A stretch of 64,000 nucleotides of DNA from Chitinophaga niabensis (GCF_039545795.1 NZ_CP154260.1:3043001-3107000); one strand, 5' to 3'. Counted from the first letter of the stretch, positions 8,546 to 19,320 are shown. Notes: generated by a model from the sequence alone, not told the origin. Translations and numbers: made by a program.

Positions 8546-10123
8546 TTAATAATATGGTATCGGAGGCTCAGACAATTTCGGGTTGGCAGTAACCTCAGAA
8601 GAAGGTATTGGGAAAGAGAAACTTTGAATAGTTGCCGGAGTAACAATACCAAATGGATCAGCAGGCGTTAAAACACCATTAGCGAAGGAGAATGTTACAC
8701 GTTTTTCCCCGTTTAACTTGCTGATGGCTTTGGTAGGATTATAATAAGACAACCTTACAAGATCTATCCAGTATTGTCCTTCTCCTGCCAGTTCAATCCT
8801 TCTTTCGTTAAGTACCGTATCAATATCTATCTTATCGGTTGGAAGCAGCCCGGCCCTTGCACGAACTTTATTAAAATAGAGCAGCGCCTCGGCATCACTG
8901 CTGGCAGCACCGTTTCCAAGTATAGCTTCAGCGTAAATGAGATAAACATCAGCCAATCTTAATAAAGCATTATGCTCTGTAGAAGAAGTCAGGGTCATCG
9001 TGGGTGCATTATTATCCTTATTCGTACCGATAATATGTTTCTTCAATCCACAATCACCGGTAAATCTATAACCACCGCCGGCTGCATTCAGCTCCGGATA
9101 ATAATCACCATTCAGCATAAAAGTGGCCTTCCGCCTGATGGTATCTTTGGGAGAGTAAAGCAGGTACATATCTACGGTTGGGCGAATGCCAAACCAGCCC
9201 GCCTGGCCATTGGCTGATATTTCCGTACCACCGGGCGAATAGATCTGCAACATATTTCCTTCAAGCCAGGCACTGCCCGGCGCCCATTGTAAGGCAAACA
9301 ACGACTCCGGGTTATCGTTAAACTGGGTCTTAAAAAGATCAGGATAATTGGACACGAGTGCTAATCCGCTATTCTTACATACATTTCCGGCGTATTTTTT
9401 TGCACTATCCAGGAAGGACTGATTCCTTCCTCCCCCACTCTGATTTAAACCGGCTGCCGTCAGGTAAACCTTGCTCAACATGCCTTGCGCAGACCATGTG
9501 GTAAGCCTTCCGGGGGCATCAGTAACCGGAAGGTTTTGGGTAGCATACGTCAGGTCATTGACAACAAACTTAAATACATCTTCTGTTTTTATCCGGTTTA
9601 TCAAAGGTGATATGATCAGCTTACTGTTATCTTCAATAACGGGCACAGCGCCCCACAACACCGCTAAATTATAGTATGCAAACCCGCGGATAAACCGGGC
9701 TTCAGCAATAGCTGCCTTTTTGTCCTTATCAGGAATTGTATTGGATGCTTTTGTTGTAATGGCATTAATGGTAACATTACAGTACGCTATGATATTATAC
9801 ATAGCTTTCCAGTTGGAGATCATGATCCCGTTTAGACCTGTAATTGTAAATGTATTAAGCTGTACCGCATCTCCCCAGTAACCAACAGCCATATTGCCGC
9901 TAAGCACTTCACCAACAGGTAAATAACAATTATAATTCCAGTCTCCCCAGGGCGAACCAGCATACAATGCAGCGGTTGCGAGCCTGAGATCGTTGGGTGT
10001 CTGATAGAAGTTATCGGCGCTTATTTGCGACAATGGCGGACGATCCAGAAAACTTTTTGAGCACCCTGCCATAACTATTATAATGAGCAGGAAGGCAAGC
10101 ATCTTATTCAATATTGACGCCAT
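8546..10123 (-). CDS. SusD/RagB-family outer-membrane lipoprotein
   Basis: 525 residues. The lipobox is VMAGC with Cys21, followed by the typical SFLDRPP start of mature SusD proteins. Conserved SusD-type segments are present: EARFIRGFAYYNLAVLWGAVP (about 143-163), the TPR-like helices, NALLRLADVYLIYAEAI, and RRIELAGEGQYWIDLVRLSYY near the C-terminus, ending PIPYY. SusD forms the lid of the SusCD nutrient importer and binds oligosaccharide at the cell surface. It starts 27 bp after susC and ends 19 bp before the glycan-binding protein, so it is co-transcribed with them. Confidence 0.95.
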   Translation of the reverse strand: MASILNKMLAFLLIIIVMAGCSKSFLDRPPLSQISADNFYQTPNDLRLATAALYAGSPWGDWNYNCYLPVGEVLSGNMAVGYWGDAVQLNTFTITGLNGIMISNWKAMYNIIAYCNVTINAITTKASNTIPDKDKKAAIAEARFIRGFAYYNLAVLWGAVPVIEDNSKLIISPLINRIKTEDVFKFVVNDLTYATQNLPVTDAPGRLTTWSAQGMLSKVYLTAAGLNQSGGGRNQSFLDSAKKYAGNVCKNSGLALVSNYPDLFKTQFNDNPESLFALQWAPGSAWLEGNMLQIYSPGGTEISANGQAGWFGIRPTVDMYLLYSPKDTIRRKATFMLNGDYYPELNAAGGGYRFTGDCGLKKHIIGTNKDNNAPTMTLTSSTEHNALLRLADVYLIYAEAILGNGAASSDAEALLYFNKVRARAGLLPTDKIDIDTVLNERRIELAGEGQYWIDLVRLSYYNPTKAISKLNGEKRVTFSFANGVLTPADPFGIVTPATIQSFSFPIPSSEVTANPKLSEPPIPYY

Positions 10124-10150
10124 AATTATTGATATTAATAGATGAATATT

Positions 10151-13100
10151 TTATTTGGACAGCTTGATATTTGCACCAATGGTAAATACCCGGGGCTGCG
10201 GATAAAAACCACCGTCAATACCAGCACTTAAGGGATCCCACGACCCGATCTCCGGATCCATTCCTGAATACTTTGTAAGCACGAAAGCATTTGAAACATT
10301 AAAGTAAATTCTCAGGTACTGAACGTGGGCCCTGGCAAGCAACTTTTCAGGAAAAGCATACCCCAGGGAAATGTTCTTGCATCGCAGAAAACTTCCATCT
10401 TCTACAAACTTGTCCGAGTTCCTGTTATTATCGTTTGTATTATCGTTTCTGATACCGGCAATCCTTGTATCAGGGTTGGTTACGTATACATTATTGATAT
10501 CAGTCGCAGATCCGTTCGGGTCTCTCAATGCCAGTTTTGCATAATTCTTCAGTGACCTGAAATACCCAAAGCTTGTACCCGGGTATTCTCCGTTTATACG
10601 AAGCTGATTGTATACCTTATTACCAATGTTTGCCACAAAAAACACATTCAGATCAAAATTCTTATAAGAGAAGGTGTTGTTTAATCCAACCTGGTACCTG
10701 GGTATGGGGGAACCAAGGAACGTTTGATCGTGCTCATCAATATCCCCGTCACCATCAAAGTCTTTGAACTTCAGATCGCCATACCAGATACTGCCCCCGG
10801 CGGCACCTACGGGGAGGCGCACACCATTTTTAGTGGGTAATGCATGGGTTTTAAAATCTTCGCTCGTTGCAAATACACCTCCGTCCACAACGTATCCGTA
10901 AAACTCACCAATTGACCTGCCCACTACGGTTTTGTTGTATTGCCTGTTCAGCGAAGCACCATCCGTATTAAGCTTCAGCACTTCATTGATGTTACGGGAA
11001 ACGGTCAGATCAGTTTTCCACGTTAAATTTTTGCTTTTAATATTGGTGGAACTGATCCTGAAGTCAAAGCCTTTGTTATTAACCGTTCCTACGTTTACAT
11101 ATGGCGCATCAAGCGAGCCGGGAGACCATCCGATAGAAGTACCGGAATATAAAGGCAGAGGGATCTGCATAACAAGACCATCAGTTCTGCGATTATAAAA
11201 ATCCACGGAGAAGTTCAATCTCCAGTTAAAAAGGGTACCATCCAGCCCTATATTGGTATACTTTGTTTTTTCCCACTCCACATATGGATTCCCGACATTT
11301 AAGGTAAGTTGTGCTATGCCCGTGAGACCGGTAGCAACAGTAGCCAGTGTGGAGGTGTATGCATAATCCCGGATATTCTGGTTATTCGTTAACCCGTAAC
11401 CCAGGCGCAGCTTCAATTCATTGATATCTTCTACTTTCTGCAGAAATCCTTCATTCTTCAATTTCCAGGCAAATGCTCCTGAGTAGGTAGTTACCCATCG
11501 GTTTTCAGGAGCGAACTTCGAAGACCCATCCGCCCTCACATTGACAGTTAACAAATACTTGTCGTTAAGCCCAAAATTCATACGGCCAAAGTATGATTCC
11601 TGGGCACTTTGCCCTTTGGTACCGGCATTCGTTGCCGTGGTGGGATCACCGCTGCTGATCACCTGAACATTGTTGGAAGGGAAGTTAGACCTGCCTGCAC
11701 TGGAAAGCTCACTTGTGCTTAATTGCGCTTCATGCCCCAATAGTACATTTACATTGTACTTCCCTTTAAACAGATGTGAGTAGGTCAGGAAGTTTCTTAT
11801 AGTTGTAAACAGGTTTTGTGAAGAACTATAAGACGCGCTGTTATTATTGTTCTTTACCAGCCCAAATGTATAAGATGGATTGAAGCGATCTTCCGTTGCT
11901 GTTGAAAAGGTGGCAGTTGCTTCATTTCTCAGGCTCAGGTCTTTAGTAAAAGAGATTTCTGCATAGCCATTGCCAAAAAGCTGGTACCTGGTTGCCTGGT
12001 CTTTATTAATAAGGGCTATAGCATATGGGTTCACCGTACTATTGACCCAGCCATTCGGGTTATAAGCTCCTCCCCAGCTTCCATCCTCATTTTTCACCGC
12101 TATATCCGGGGTTTGACTTAACGCCGTATTGATTACATTCGAACTGGAAGAATTTACGTTTTCTTTGATATTAACAAGTTGCAGGCTGGTGCCGATCTTT
12201 AACCAGCTGGTAGTTTTATTGTCGAGGTTCAGTCTTAATGATATCCTCCGGAAATCTGATCCAAGGGCAATACCTTCCTGTTTAAAATAGGAGCCGGACA
12301 GCAGGTACTGTGTTCTTGCATCGCCCCCATTTATGGTTAAAGTATGGTTATACATCGGTGCATTTCTAAAAAGCTCTTTTTGCCAGTTAGTGCCTTCACC
12401 CAGGTATTTGGGATTTACAAATTCCGGCCGGGTATCAAATCCCCAGCCTAAACCTCCGTTCCTTTCATTTATAAAGGTTGCATATTCCCTTAAATTCATC
12501 ACAGGCAGCCTTTTTGCTATTTGCTGATACCCTGCATACATGTCATAGGTAACACTTGGCGGAGCAACCTGCCCCCTCCTGGTGGTTATTACAATTACGC
12601 CATTTGTTGCCTGCGAGCCATAAATTGCCGTTGCAGATGCATCTTTCAAAACATCCACAGATTCAATTTCAGAAGGATTGATACCTGCCAGAGGATTAAC
12701 GCCGGTACCTAATGCGGCTGTATTGCCAATAATAACCCCATCTATTACATACATGGGCGAACTTCCACCAAAAGAAGACAGGCCCCGGATCTGTACGGAC
12801 ACTGCTCCGCCCGGCTGACCTGATATTTGTTGCGCCACCAGCCCGGGAACTTTCCCCTGCAAGGCCTGATCGAGTGTGACCGGTTGTGTTTTACGGATCT
12901 CATCTCCGCTTACAGAAGATATAGCACCGGTAACGTCTTTCCGTTTTGTTTTACCGTAACCGATAACTACCACATCTTCCAGCTGTGAAATATTTTCGGT
13001 CAGCTTCACCTCAATGGAACTGTTTTGACCAACCGGCACTTCTTTTTTCTGAAAACCAATCATTGTAATTATCAGGGTGTTCCCCGCTGAAGCGTCAATA

Positions 13101-13309
13101 GTGAACCGTCCCGCTTCATCCGTAACAGCAAAACGATTGGTGTTCTTTACGGCAACCGATGCTCCGGGAACCGGGCTGGAGTTAGCTTGATTAGTGATGG
13201 TACCTTTTATCTTGATTGTTTGTGCAGAAACGTGGATGCTGAGAAGGAATGTAAAAAGGATACTCCATGGTAACAATATTCGCAAGCGAATCATTTTGGT
13301 TGAATACAT
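10151..13309 (-). CDS. SusC/RagA TonB-linked outer-membrane importer
   Basis: The frame could start at 13366, but the start at 13309 (MYSTKMIRLRILLPW) or 13294 places a normal signal peptide (to SIHVSAQ) at the N-terminus, so I chose 13309. Order of parts: signal peptide; carboxypeptidase-regulatory-like domain (IKGTITNQANSSPVPGASVAV); a TonB-box-like stretch (DVVVIGYG); plug domain with LQGKVPGLV, MYVIDGVI and IESVDVLKDASATAIYG; then a long beta-barrel ending in FTIGANIKLSK. With SusD it imports oligosaccharides using TonB energy. It lies downstream of its likely regulator and starts the SusC-SusD-SGBP-GH5 operon. Confidence 0.95.
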   Translation of the reverse strand: MYSTKMIRLRILLPWSILFTFLLSIHVSAQTIKIKGTITNQANSSPVPGASVAVKNTNRFAVTDEAGRFTIDASAGNTLIITMIGFQKKEVPVGQNSSIEVKLTENISQLEDVVVIGYGKTKRKDVTGAISSVSGDEIRKTQPVTLDQALQGKVPGLVAQQISGQPGGAVSVQIRGLSSFGGSSPMYVIDGVIIGNTAALGTGVNPLAGINPSEIESVDVLKDASATAIYGSQATNGVIVITTRRGQVAPPSVTYDMYAGYQQIAKRLPVMNLREYATFINERNGGLGWGFDTRPEFVNPKYLGEGTNWQKELFRNAPMYNHTLTINGGDARTQYLLSGSYFKQEGIALGSDFRRISLRLNLDNKTTSWLKIGTSLQLVNIKENVNSSSSNVINTALSQTPDIAVKNEDGSWGGAYNPNGWVNSTVNPYAIALINKDQATRYQLFGNGYAEISFTKDLSLRNEATATFSTATEDRFNPSYTFGLVKNNNNSASYSSSQNLFTTIRNFLTYSHLFKGKYNVNVLLGHEAQLSTSELSSAGRSNFPSNNVQVISSGDPTTATNAGTKGQSAQESYFGRMNFGLNDKYLLTVNVRADGSSKFAPENRWVTTYSGAFAWKLKNEGFLQKVEDINELKLRLGYGLTNNQNIRDYAYTSTLATVATGLTGIAQLTLNVGNPYVEWEKTKYTNIGLDGTLFNWRLNFSVDFYNRRTDGLVMQIPLPLYSGTSIGWSPGSLDAPYVNVGTVNNKGFDFRISSTNIKSKNLTWKTDLTVSRNINEVLKLNTDGASLNRQYNKTVVGRSIGEFYGYVVDGGVFATSEDFKTHALPTKNGVRLPVGAAGGSIWYGDLKFKDFDGDGDIDEHDQTFLGSPIPRYQVGLNNTFSYKNFDLNVFFVANIGNKVYNQLRINGEYPGTSFGYFRSLKNYAKLALRDPNGSATDINNVYVTNPDTRIAGIRNDNTNDNNRNSDKFVEDGSFLRCKNISLGYAFPEKLLARAHVQYLRIYFNVSNAFVLTKYSGMDPEIGSWDPLSAGIDGGFYPQPRVFTIGANIKLSK

Positions 13310-13691
13310 ATAAATATCTTTAACTTGATTTTGACAGTTTGTTCCAGGGGATGATATGCTACGCAAGGCCGGACCTACTTAAAGAATTACAGGACCTTTA
13401 TTGAGCACCATTTTTTTGCCGGGAACCGGAGAATGTGAACGGGTAAACAGGTAAGCTGCGTCGGCAAAACCATTAAAAACTGAGATATTGGCAGATAGCA
13501 CTACCATTAAGACATTCAATAACGCAGAAGTCAACAGACTAAGCAGTAGCAATTGGAATATCATATACGTGGATTAGATACCTGTAAAGCTATTGCCAGC
13601 GTATCACAAACGGGGTAGCGAAATGTTTCAACCTGGGGTATTAAATGTTACAAATAGCTGATTTTCATAGTTATTTACTTAGCAAAAGGGG
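13310..13691 (-). other. susC leader region with a doubtful 61-codon ORF
   Basis: This gap between the regulator and susC should hold the susC promoter. It contains one minus-strand frame at 13379-13564 (MIFQLLLLSLLTSALL...), with a hydrophobic N-terminus and no recognisable family. It may be a chance frame and I do not call it a gene. I could not place a convincing TTTG/TAnnTTTG pair. A binding site for the AraC-type output domain of the regulator is expected here but is not identifiable by eye. Confidence 0.4.
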
Positions 13692-16600
13692 CTAGCTATC
13701 CTTGTTTCTGTTATTTGCCATGTATTGTGAAGGCAGGATGTTAAACTCTTCTTTGAAAGATTTAGTGAAAACCTTGGGATCATTAAATCCAACCCGGTAT
13801 GCGATCTCTGAAACAGACAATCCACTTTTATCCAATAGCTGAGCAGCCCTCTTTAAGCGGATAGAACGGATAAAATCCAGGGGGGACCTGCCGGTGAGGG
13901 AAACTATCTTTCTATATAATGTAACCCGGCTCATGTGCATCTCACGACTGAGGTCCTCCACCGAAAAGTCCGGGTTATCTATTTGCTTTTCAACAACTTC
14001 CAGGGCCTGTTTCAGGAATTTTTCGTCCACCGGCGTTATGGTAACCTCCCCGGGATTGACCTCTAACTGCGCCTGGAACCTTTTCTGCAATATTTTTTGC
14101 TGTGCCAGCAAATTCCTGATCCGCGAAGCCAGGATCTCAAAAGTGAAGGGTTTGGTAATGTAGTCGTTCACCCCTGCCCTTAAACCCTCCAGCTGCTTTT
14201 CCTCACTTCCCATGGCTGTAAGCAAAATAACGGGGATATGAGCCGTTAAAGTTTCTGTTTTGATCTTCCTGGCCAGTTCCACCCCGTCCATTAAAGGCAT
14301 CATAATGTCGCTTACCACCAGGTCAGGATTTATCAATTTTATTTTATCCCAGCCCTCCTTTCCGTTTGTCGCTTCTTCTATATGATATTGCCCCTTCAGG
14401 TTATCCTTTAAATAAAAGCGCAGGTCTTCATTGTCTTCTACTATTACAATTGTTTTTTTTCTGCCGCTCTTTTTACTTTCTTCAGATATGATCTGTTCCG
14501 CATTTTCTGCCGATATCAGGTTGCTTACAGTCCGTACAGAAGGTTCATAAATTTTCTTTGCAGGAAGTATCACGGTAAAACAGGTACCCTGTTCAGGTTC
14601 GCTTTTTACGGTGATGATCCCGTTATGCAATCTCACAAATTCTTTTGTAATGGAGAGGCCAATACCTGTCCCCTGATTCACCATGCTTTCCGGTACTTCC
14701 GTTTGAAAAAACCGTTCGAATATCTTCTCATGCTGATCAGCCGGAATGCCAATACCAGTATCTTTCACTTCAATGGTAAGCGTTCCATCTCCTTCATTAT
14801 TTGCCGGCGGATCATATACCAGGTTAATGCTAACCACCCCATCATCATGCGTATATTTAAAAGCATTTGAAAGCAGGTTGAACAGGATCTTTTCAATTTT
14901 ATCCTTGTCAAAATAGATCTCCAGGCTTTCAATGCTGGAGGAAAATGAGAACTGGATCTTCTTCTTTTCCGCAATATCCATAAATGACTGGCTGATATCT
15001 GCACTGAACCGGATAATGTCGCCTATTGAAGGGTGTAACTTCACTTCCTGCACCTCTAACTTTCTGAAATCGAGTAACTGGTTTACCAGGTTCAGCAAGC
15101 GCTTTGCATTCCGTTGTACGAGTCCTAATTGCTTTTTCTGTTCTTTATCGGCGGTTTGTTTAATGATCCTGTCTAATGGCGCAATGATAAGGCTTAAAGG
15201 GGTACGGAATTCATGGCTGACATTTGTAAAGAATTTCGTTTTTAGCTGGTCCATTGCGTGTGCCCTTTCAGCTTCCCTCCTCTGTTGCTGTACTTCAAAG
15301 CGCATCCGGATCCTTTCCAAAACAATACGCCGGCCAAGTAAAAACAATCCTGCAATGATCGAGATGTATATGATATATGCAAGAGGAGTTTTCCAGAATG
15401 GGGGCTCAATATTGATCTGCAAAGTTTTAATATTACTCCAGGAGCCATCCCTGTCCAAAACTTTTACTTTAAAAACATAATGCCCGGGGTTGAGGTTGGT
15501 GTAAGTAGCTCTTCTTTGATCACCATCAGTATAAAACCAATCAGTATTAAAGCCTTCCAGCATGTATGCATACTTATCATGGGTGCTCCGGCCAAAATCG
15601 AGTGAAGCAAATTCAATGGAGAAAACATTCTCTTTGTACTTAAGATCAATATGCTCCAGTTTTGATAAAGACCTTGGAAGCAGTATCCTGTTATTGATCA
15701 GTTCCCCTGGTTCAACATCCTTATTTAATACCTGCAAACCGGTGAAAACAATTTTGGGATGATAAGCGTACCTTTTAATTTCATCCGGGTTAATGATATT
15801 AAAGCCGAAAGGGCCGCCAAAGATCAATTCGCCGGATCCTGTTTTGAGCGCCGCATTGTCGTTAAACTCACGGTTCTGCAAATTATTCGTTTCATCATAA
15901 TTAATAACAGAGAAGGTAAGGCCCTTATTACTGTTTTGAGGAATGGCATTACAAAGCCCATCAGGTGTGGAAAGCCAGATGGTATGATGATCGTCTTCAA
16001 GAATATTCAGGATCAAATTACCAGGCAGGCCATCCTGAGTAGTGAATACCTGAAATTCCTTTGTTTCCCCGTTAAACAAATTCAAACCTTCCGGGGTGCC
16101 CAGCCAGATCCGGCCCTTGCTGTCTTCTAAAAGACAGGTAACTGCATTGCTGCTCAAACTGCCTTTATCGTTTGTATGCCCGTAAGAGGCCTGGATATTT
16201 TTATCCTTATCAATAACAGTTACACCTGCATTGGTCCCAACCCATAAATTGCCTTTTTTATCCTGCAGGATAGCAAAAATATAACCGGGAAGTGAAGAAC
16301 CTGTGCTATTGTTGAAGTGATCAAACTTGTTGGTTTTTCTGTTAAAACGGTCTAAACCACCGCCCAAAGTACCTACCCATAAATTATGCTCCTTATCTTC
16401 AAATATTTCCCAAACCCTGTCATCTGCCAAACTGGATGAGTCAGCATCATTATGCCTGTAGTGTGAGAACTTAGACCCCTCCAAACTATTGAGTCCTCCC
16501 ATGTAAGTTCCGATCCAGAGCACATCTTTATGATCGATCCACAAGCTTACCACTACATTGTTACTCAGGCTGTTTTTGTTGTTCGGATCGTGTAAGTATT

Positions 16601-17795
16601 GTTTGAAAGTATTGTTTTTCCTGTCAAAATAAATCAATCCTCCACCATTGGTTCCAATCCAGATATTTCCCAACCTGTCTTCAACAAAACGGTTTACATC
16701 ATTATATTGAAGGCTTTTCGTATTTAGCTCCTGGTAATGATAATATGGAAACTGAACGATGTTACTGTTTAAATAATTTACACCCTGCTTATAGGTCCCC
16801 AGCCAGATAATCCCATCAACATCCTTATAAATCGTTGTGATACTATTTTGGCTGAGGCTCTTAGGAGCTTTTGGATCATTCAGCAGATAACCCGTTCGGA
16901 AATTATTCTTTTTATCGATCAGTGTTACGCCGCCATGGTCCGTCCCTACCCAGATCAGCCCCCTATTATCCTGAACTATCTGACTGACCATTTCCGAATT
17001 CAACTTTGAGGGAGAGGTATTTTTATTAAACTGCCTGATGGTATTATCCTGCGGATGAAAAAGAAAAACGCCGCATGTATAACACCAGAGCCAGATATCG
17101 CCATCGTTGTCTATAAAAAGATTATCAGGATTATCCCCTTTAAGCTGCTCCTGCAAAGCAGTGCTGGAAAATATTACTTTGTCCAACGCGATGTCATATT
17201 CCTGCAGAAAACCATTTTCATATACCAGCCATAACTTCCCGTCTTTTGCTTCCCTGACGGAAGTGATCTTTACAGAAGGATCTATGGATTCCTGTCTCCT
17301 GAACGGTTTTGCACTTTTGTCTGCAGCTGAATACAGGAATAGCCCCTTATCGTTGTACAGGAACCAGTATCTGCCATTATTTCCTTTTATGATATGCTCA
17401 ATCATGCCGGAAGGTAAACCCAGGAGATGCAAATATTTATAATAGTCTGCATCGAATTTTTCCGTATCCGGGTTGTAAATACAAGGTCCTCCCCTTGTAG
17501 ATACCCACATCTTTCTATCAGGAAGTTCATACAGCGCCAGCACATTATTATCCATTAGCGAAGAGCTGTCGTTATGGTTTTTACGAAATATCCTATACGA
17601 ATACCGGTCATAACGATTGAGGCCGGACATGGTAGCGAACCACAAAAAACCATCAGGGTCTTTTAACACTGCATTCACCTGGTTGTGGGAAAGACCGGTA
17701 TGTATATCGAGCCTGGAGAAATTATAATATTCACTTTGGGCAAAGGTAGCGAGCGACTGCAGTAGTAAAATGATCCAAATACAAAAACGCATCAC
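13692..17795 (-). CDS. Hybrid two-component system sensor/regulator of the polysaccharide locus
   Basis: 1367 residues. Signal peptide 1-19 (MMRFCIWIILLLQSLATFA). Two seven-bladed propellers of Reg_prop repeats follow to about residue 690, with many copies of I/L-W-x-G-T (FLWFATMSG, IWVGTDHGG, IWLGTYKQG). Next come a Y_Y_Y domain (about 715-785), one membrane helix (PLAYIIYISIIAGLFLLG), a histidine kinase with phospho-acceptor His861 in NVSHEFRTPL, an ATPase domain (NLLSNAFKYT, DTGIGIP, GTGIGLS), a receiver domain with phospho-acceptor Asp1163 in VVSDIMMPLMDG, and a C-terminal AraC-type helix-turn-helix (about 1260-1360). This is the standard layout of a polysaccharide-utilisation regulator that binds an oligosaccharide in the periplasm and activates the neighbouring susC operon in one polypeptide. 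It points the same way as susC, 382 bp upstream. Confidence 0.97.
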   Translation of the reverse strand: MMRFCIWIILLLQSLATFAQSEYYNFSRLDIHTGLSHNQVNAVLKDPDGFLWFATMSGLNRYDRYSYRIFRKNHNDSSSLMDNNVLALYELPDRKMWVSTRGGPCIYNPDTEKFDADYYKYLHLLGLPSGMIEHIIKGNNGRYWFLYNDKGLFLYSAADKSAKPFRRQESIDPSVKITSVREAKDGKLWLVYENGFLQEYDIALDKVIFSSTALQEQLKGDNPDNLFIDNDGDIWLWCYTCGVFLFHPQDNTIRQFNKNTSPSKLNSEMVSQIVQDNRGLIWVGTDHGGVTLIDKKNNFRTGYLLNDPKAPKSLSQNSITTIYKDVDGIIWLGTYKQGVNYLNSNIVQFPYYHYQELNTKSLQYNDVNRFVEDRLGNIWIGTNGGGLIYFDRKNNTFKQYLHDPNNKNSLSNNVVVSLWIDHKDVLWIGTYMGGLNSLEGSKFSHYRHNDADSSSLADDRVWEIFEDKEHNLWVGTLGGGLDRFNRKTNKFDHFNNSTGSSLPGYIFAILQDKKGNLWVGTNAGVTVIDKDKNIQASYGHTNDKGSLSSNAVTCLLEDSKGRIWLGTPEGLNLFNGETKEFQVFTTQDGLPGNLILNILEDDHHTIWLSTPDGLCNAIPQNSNKGLTFSVINYDETNNLQNREFNDNAALKTGSGELIFGGPFGFNIINPDEIKRYAYHPKIVFTGLQVLNKDVEPGELINNRILLPRSLSKLEHIDLKYKENVFSIEFASLDFGRSTHDKYAYMLEGFNTDWFYTDGDQRRATYTNLNPGHYVFKVKVLDRDGSWSNIKTLQINIEPPFWKTPLAYIIYISIIAGLFLLGRRIVLERIRMRFEVQQQRREAERAHAMDQLKTKFFTNVSHEFRTPLSLIIAPLDRIIKQTADKEQKKQLGLVQRNAKRLLNLVNQLLDFRKLEVQEVKLHPSIGDIIRFSADISQSFMDIAEKKKIQFSFSSSIESLEIYFDKDKIEKILFNLLSNAFKYTHDDGVVSINLVYDPPANNEGDGTLTIEVKDTGIGIPADQHEKIFERFFQTEVPESMVNQGTGIGLSITKEFVRLHNGIITVKSEPEQGTCFTVILPAKKIYEPSVRTVSNLISAENAEQIISEESKKSGRKKTIVIVEDNEDLRFYLKDNLKGQYHIEEATNGKEGWDKIKLINPDLVVSDIMMPLMDGVELARKIKTETLTAHIPVILLTAMGSEEKQLEGLRAGVNDYITKPFTFEILASRIRNLLAQQKILQKRFQAQLEVNPGEVTITPVDEKFLKQALEVVEKQIDNPDFSVEDLSREMHMSRVTLYRKIVSLTGRSPLDFIRSIRLKRAAQLLDKSGLSVSEIAYRVGFNDPKVFTKSFKEEFNILPSQYMANNRNKDS

Positions 17796-17974
17796 AGTGT
17801 GTTTAGCTTAGAAAAGATTTCAGCATCTCTTCCAATAAGGGTATGCTAACCCAAAATCACATTAATATACAACAAATTACCGGCAACGTATGCGTAGGAA
17901 TAACGATGCGAATTTTCTTGTATGCAGCGTGAGCCCAATGCATTGAACCCTGGGTTTGCCATATAATTCGCTTC

Positions 17975-18337
17975 CTACGATCCACGCAGGATCTTCTCCA
18001 TCTTTCTGCCCTTAGCCAGCTCATCTACCAGTTTATCCAGGTACCTGGCCTTCTGGGTCAAAGGATTCTCGATCTCTTCTACACGATAGCCACAGATCAC
18101 CCCGGTTATAAGACCTGCATTAGGATTTAGGGTAGCTTGCTGGAAGAAGGCTTCAAAAGTCACCCTTTCTTTTATGAGTTCATGCAGCTTTTTATGATTG
18201 AAACCTGTCAGCCACATTATAACCTCATCTAATTCTTCTTTTGTTCTGCCTTTCTTCTCTACTTTTTCTACATACATGGGATAGACTGAGGCAAAGATCA
18301 TCTTGGCGATACGTTCATTGTGTTTGCTGGTATCCAT
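17975..18337 (-). CDS. DUF2200 family protein
   Basis: 120 residues, start [37 protein letters not shown]. The pattern FASVYPMY...[21 protein letters not shown] matches the DUF2200 family, small cytoplasmic proteins of unknown function found across bacteria. Length is normal for the family. It has no operon partner: the next minus-strand gene starts 86 bp upstream and is unrelated. No catalytic motif is evident. Confidence 0.85.
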   Translation of the reverse strand: MDTSKHNERIAKMIFASVYPMYVEKVEKKGRTKEELDEVIMWLTGFNHKKLHELIKERVTFEAFFQQATLNPNAGLITGVICGYRVEEIENPLTQKARYLDKLVDELAKGRKMEKILRGS

Positions 18338-18423
18338 ACCTTTAAAGTTTAGAGGGTCCGGGGAATGTTATTAGCATTTAAAATTACACTAAGAAAGTAA
18401 TATCCTGAAGGTAAATTTGATCA

Positions 18424-19320
18424 TTAATGCTCCGTGATACGATTCTGCTGGCGGTCTTTCAGATGCACCATAATATGTTTGGGCAAGAGAGGGCTGTTCA
18501 GTGCGAGGTCCACAGATACTTTCTGGAAATCCTTCACATGTGCCACCCGGTCAAAGATCTCGTACAATGCAATCGGCTCCTCATTAAAACTCACGCAGGT
18601 ACTGATAAAGTTCAATTCATTGATAACATATCCCGGCGTTTTCATTTTATCCTCTATATCCTTTAACCGGCCTATAAAATGCCGCTGCCGGATAAATGTA
18701 GTGCTGTTCATAATAATGAAAATATAGTTCGCATAGGATGTTATTTTACCATAGTACATATGATTGTCTTTCCCCGTACGCTCTACCAGGTATTCATCTC
18801 CTGATTTATAGATCTCCAGGGCAGACCGCCAGATGCGTTCTTCTGTTTCCTGTTCAGCTCTGAAGGGCAGATTTCGGTTATAGCAATACCAATAACCTAC
18901 CAGGTGTTCCAGCAGCTCAGTATTCACAGTGGCAAGCGGAATGTTGATCTTCAGCTCATGGAAGCTGAAGCTTTCCGTGGAATTGTTGATAAAATCGATA
19001 TAGTTGTTATACCCCAGAGCTCCAACAATGATATTCAGTTTAGTGAAGTTCGGACTGCTGATGGAGGCAATGGCCTTGCGGCTTTTCCAGGGTTTGAGTT
19101 TCCTGATCACCAGGTGCTCGTAAAAATAATTGTCGCCCAGCACTAAAGGATCGATACTGATCTTTTTAGCTTTCTGCTGTTTTTTGAGCAACACGTTAAA
19201 TTCCCCTGAAATATGCGTCCATTCTATCTTTGAAACATCCTCCCATTTCCTTTTCTTCAGAAAATGATGCGCAATATAGTTCATCAGCCGTTCCAGGTTC
19301 TGGAGTTCTTCCTTAGTCAT
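18424..19320 (-). CDS. Hypothetical protein, 298 residues
   Basis: Start MTKEELQNLERLMNYIAHHFLKKRKWEDVS. The N-terminal third is charged and helical (KLKPWKSRKAIASISSPNFTKLNIIVGALGYNNYIDFINNS), resembling a small DNA- or protein-interaction module. The remainder (about 125-298) looks like a mixed alpha/beta domain with repeated aromatic strands (YWYCYNRNLPF, YEIFDRVAHV). No signal peptide or membrane helix. I do not recognise a family; similar proteins seem to recur in Chitinophagaceae. It is divergent from the GRDP-like gene, with 84 bp between starts. Confidence 0.65.
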   Translation of the reverse strand: MTKEELQNLERLMNYIAHHFLKKRKWEDVSKIEWTHISGEFNVLLKKQQKAKKISIDPLVLGDNYFYEHLVIRKLKPWKSRKAIASISSPNFTKLNIIVGALGYNNYIDFINNSTESFSFHELKINIPLATVNTELLEHLVGYWYCYNRNLPFRAEQETEERIWRSALEIYKSGDEYLVERTGKDNHMYYGKITSYANYIFIIMNSTTFIRQRHFIGRLKDIEDKMKTPGYVINELNFISTCVSFNEEPIALYEIFDRVAHVKDFQKVSVDLALNSPLLPKHIMVHLKDRQQNRITEH

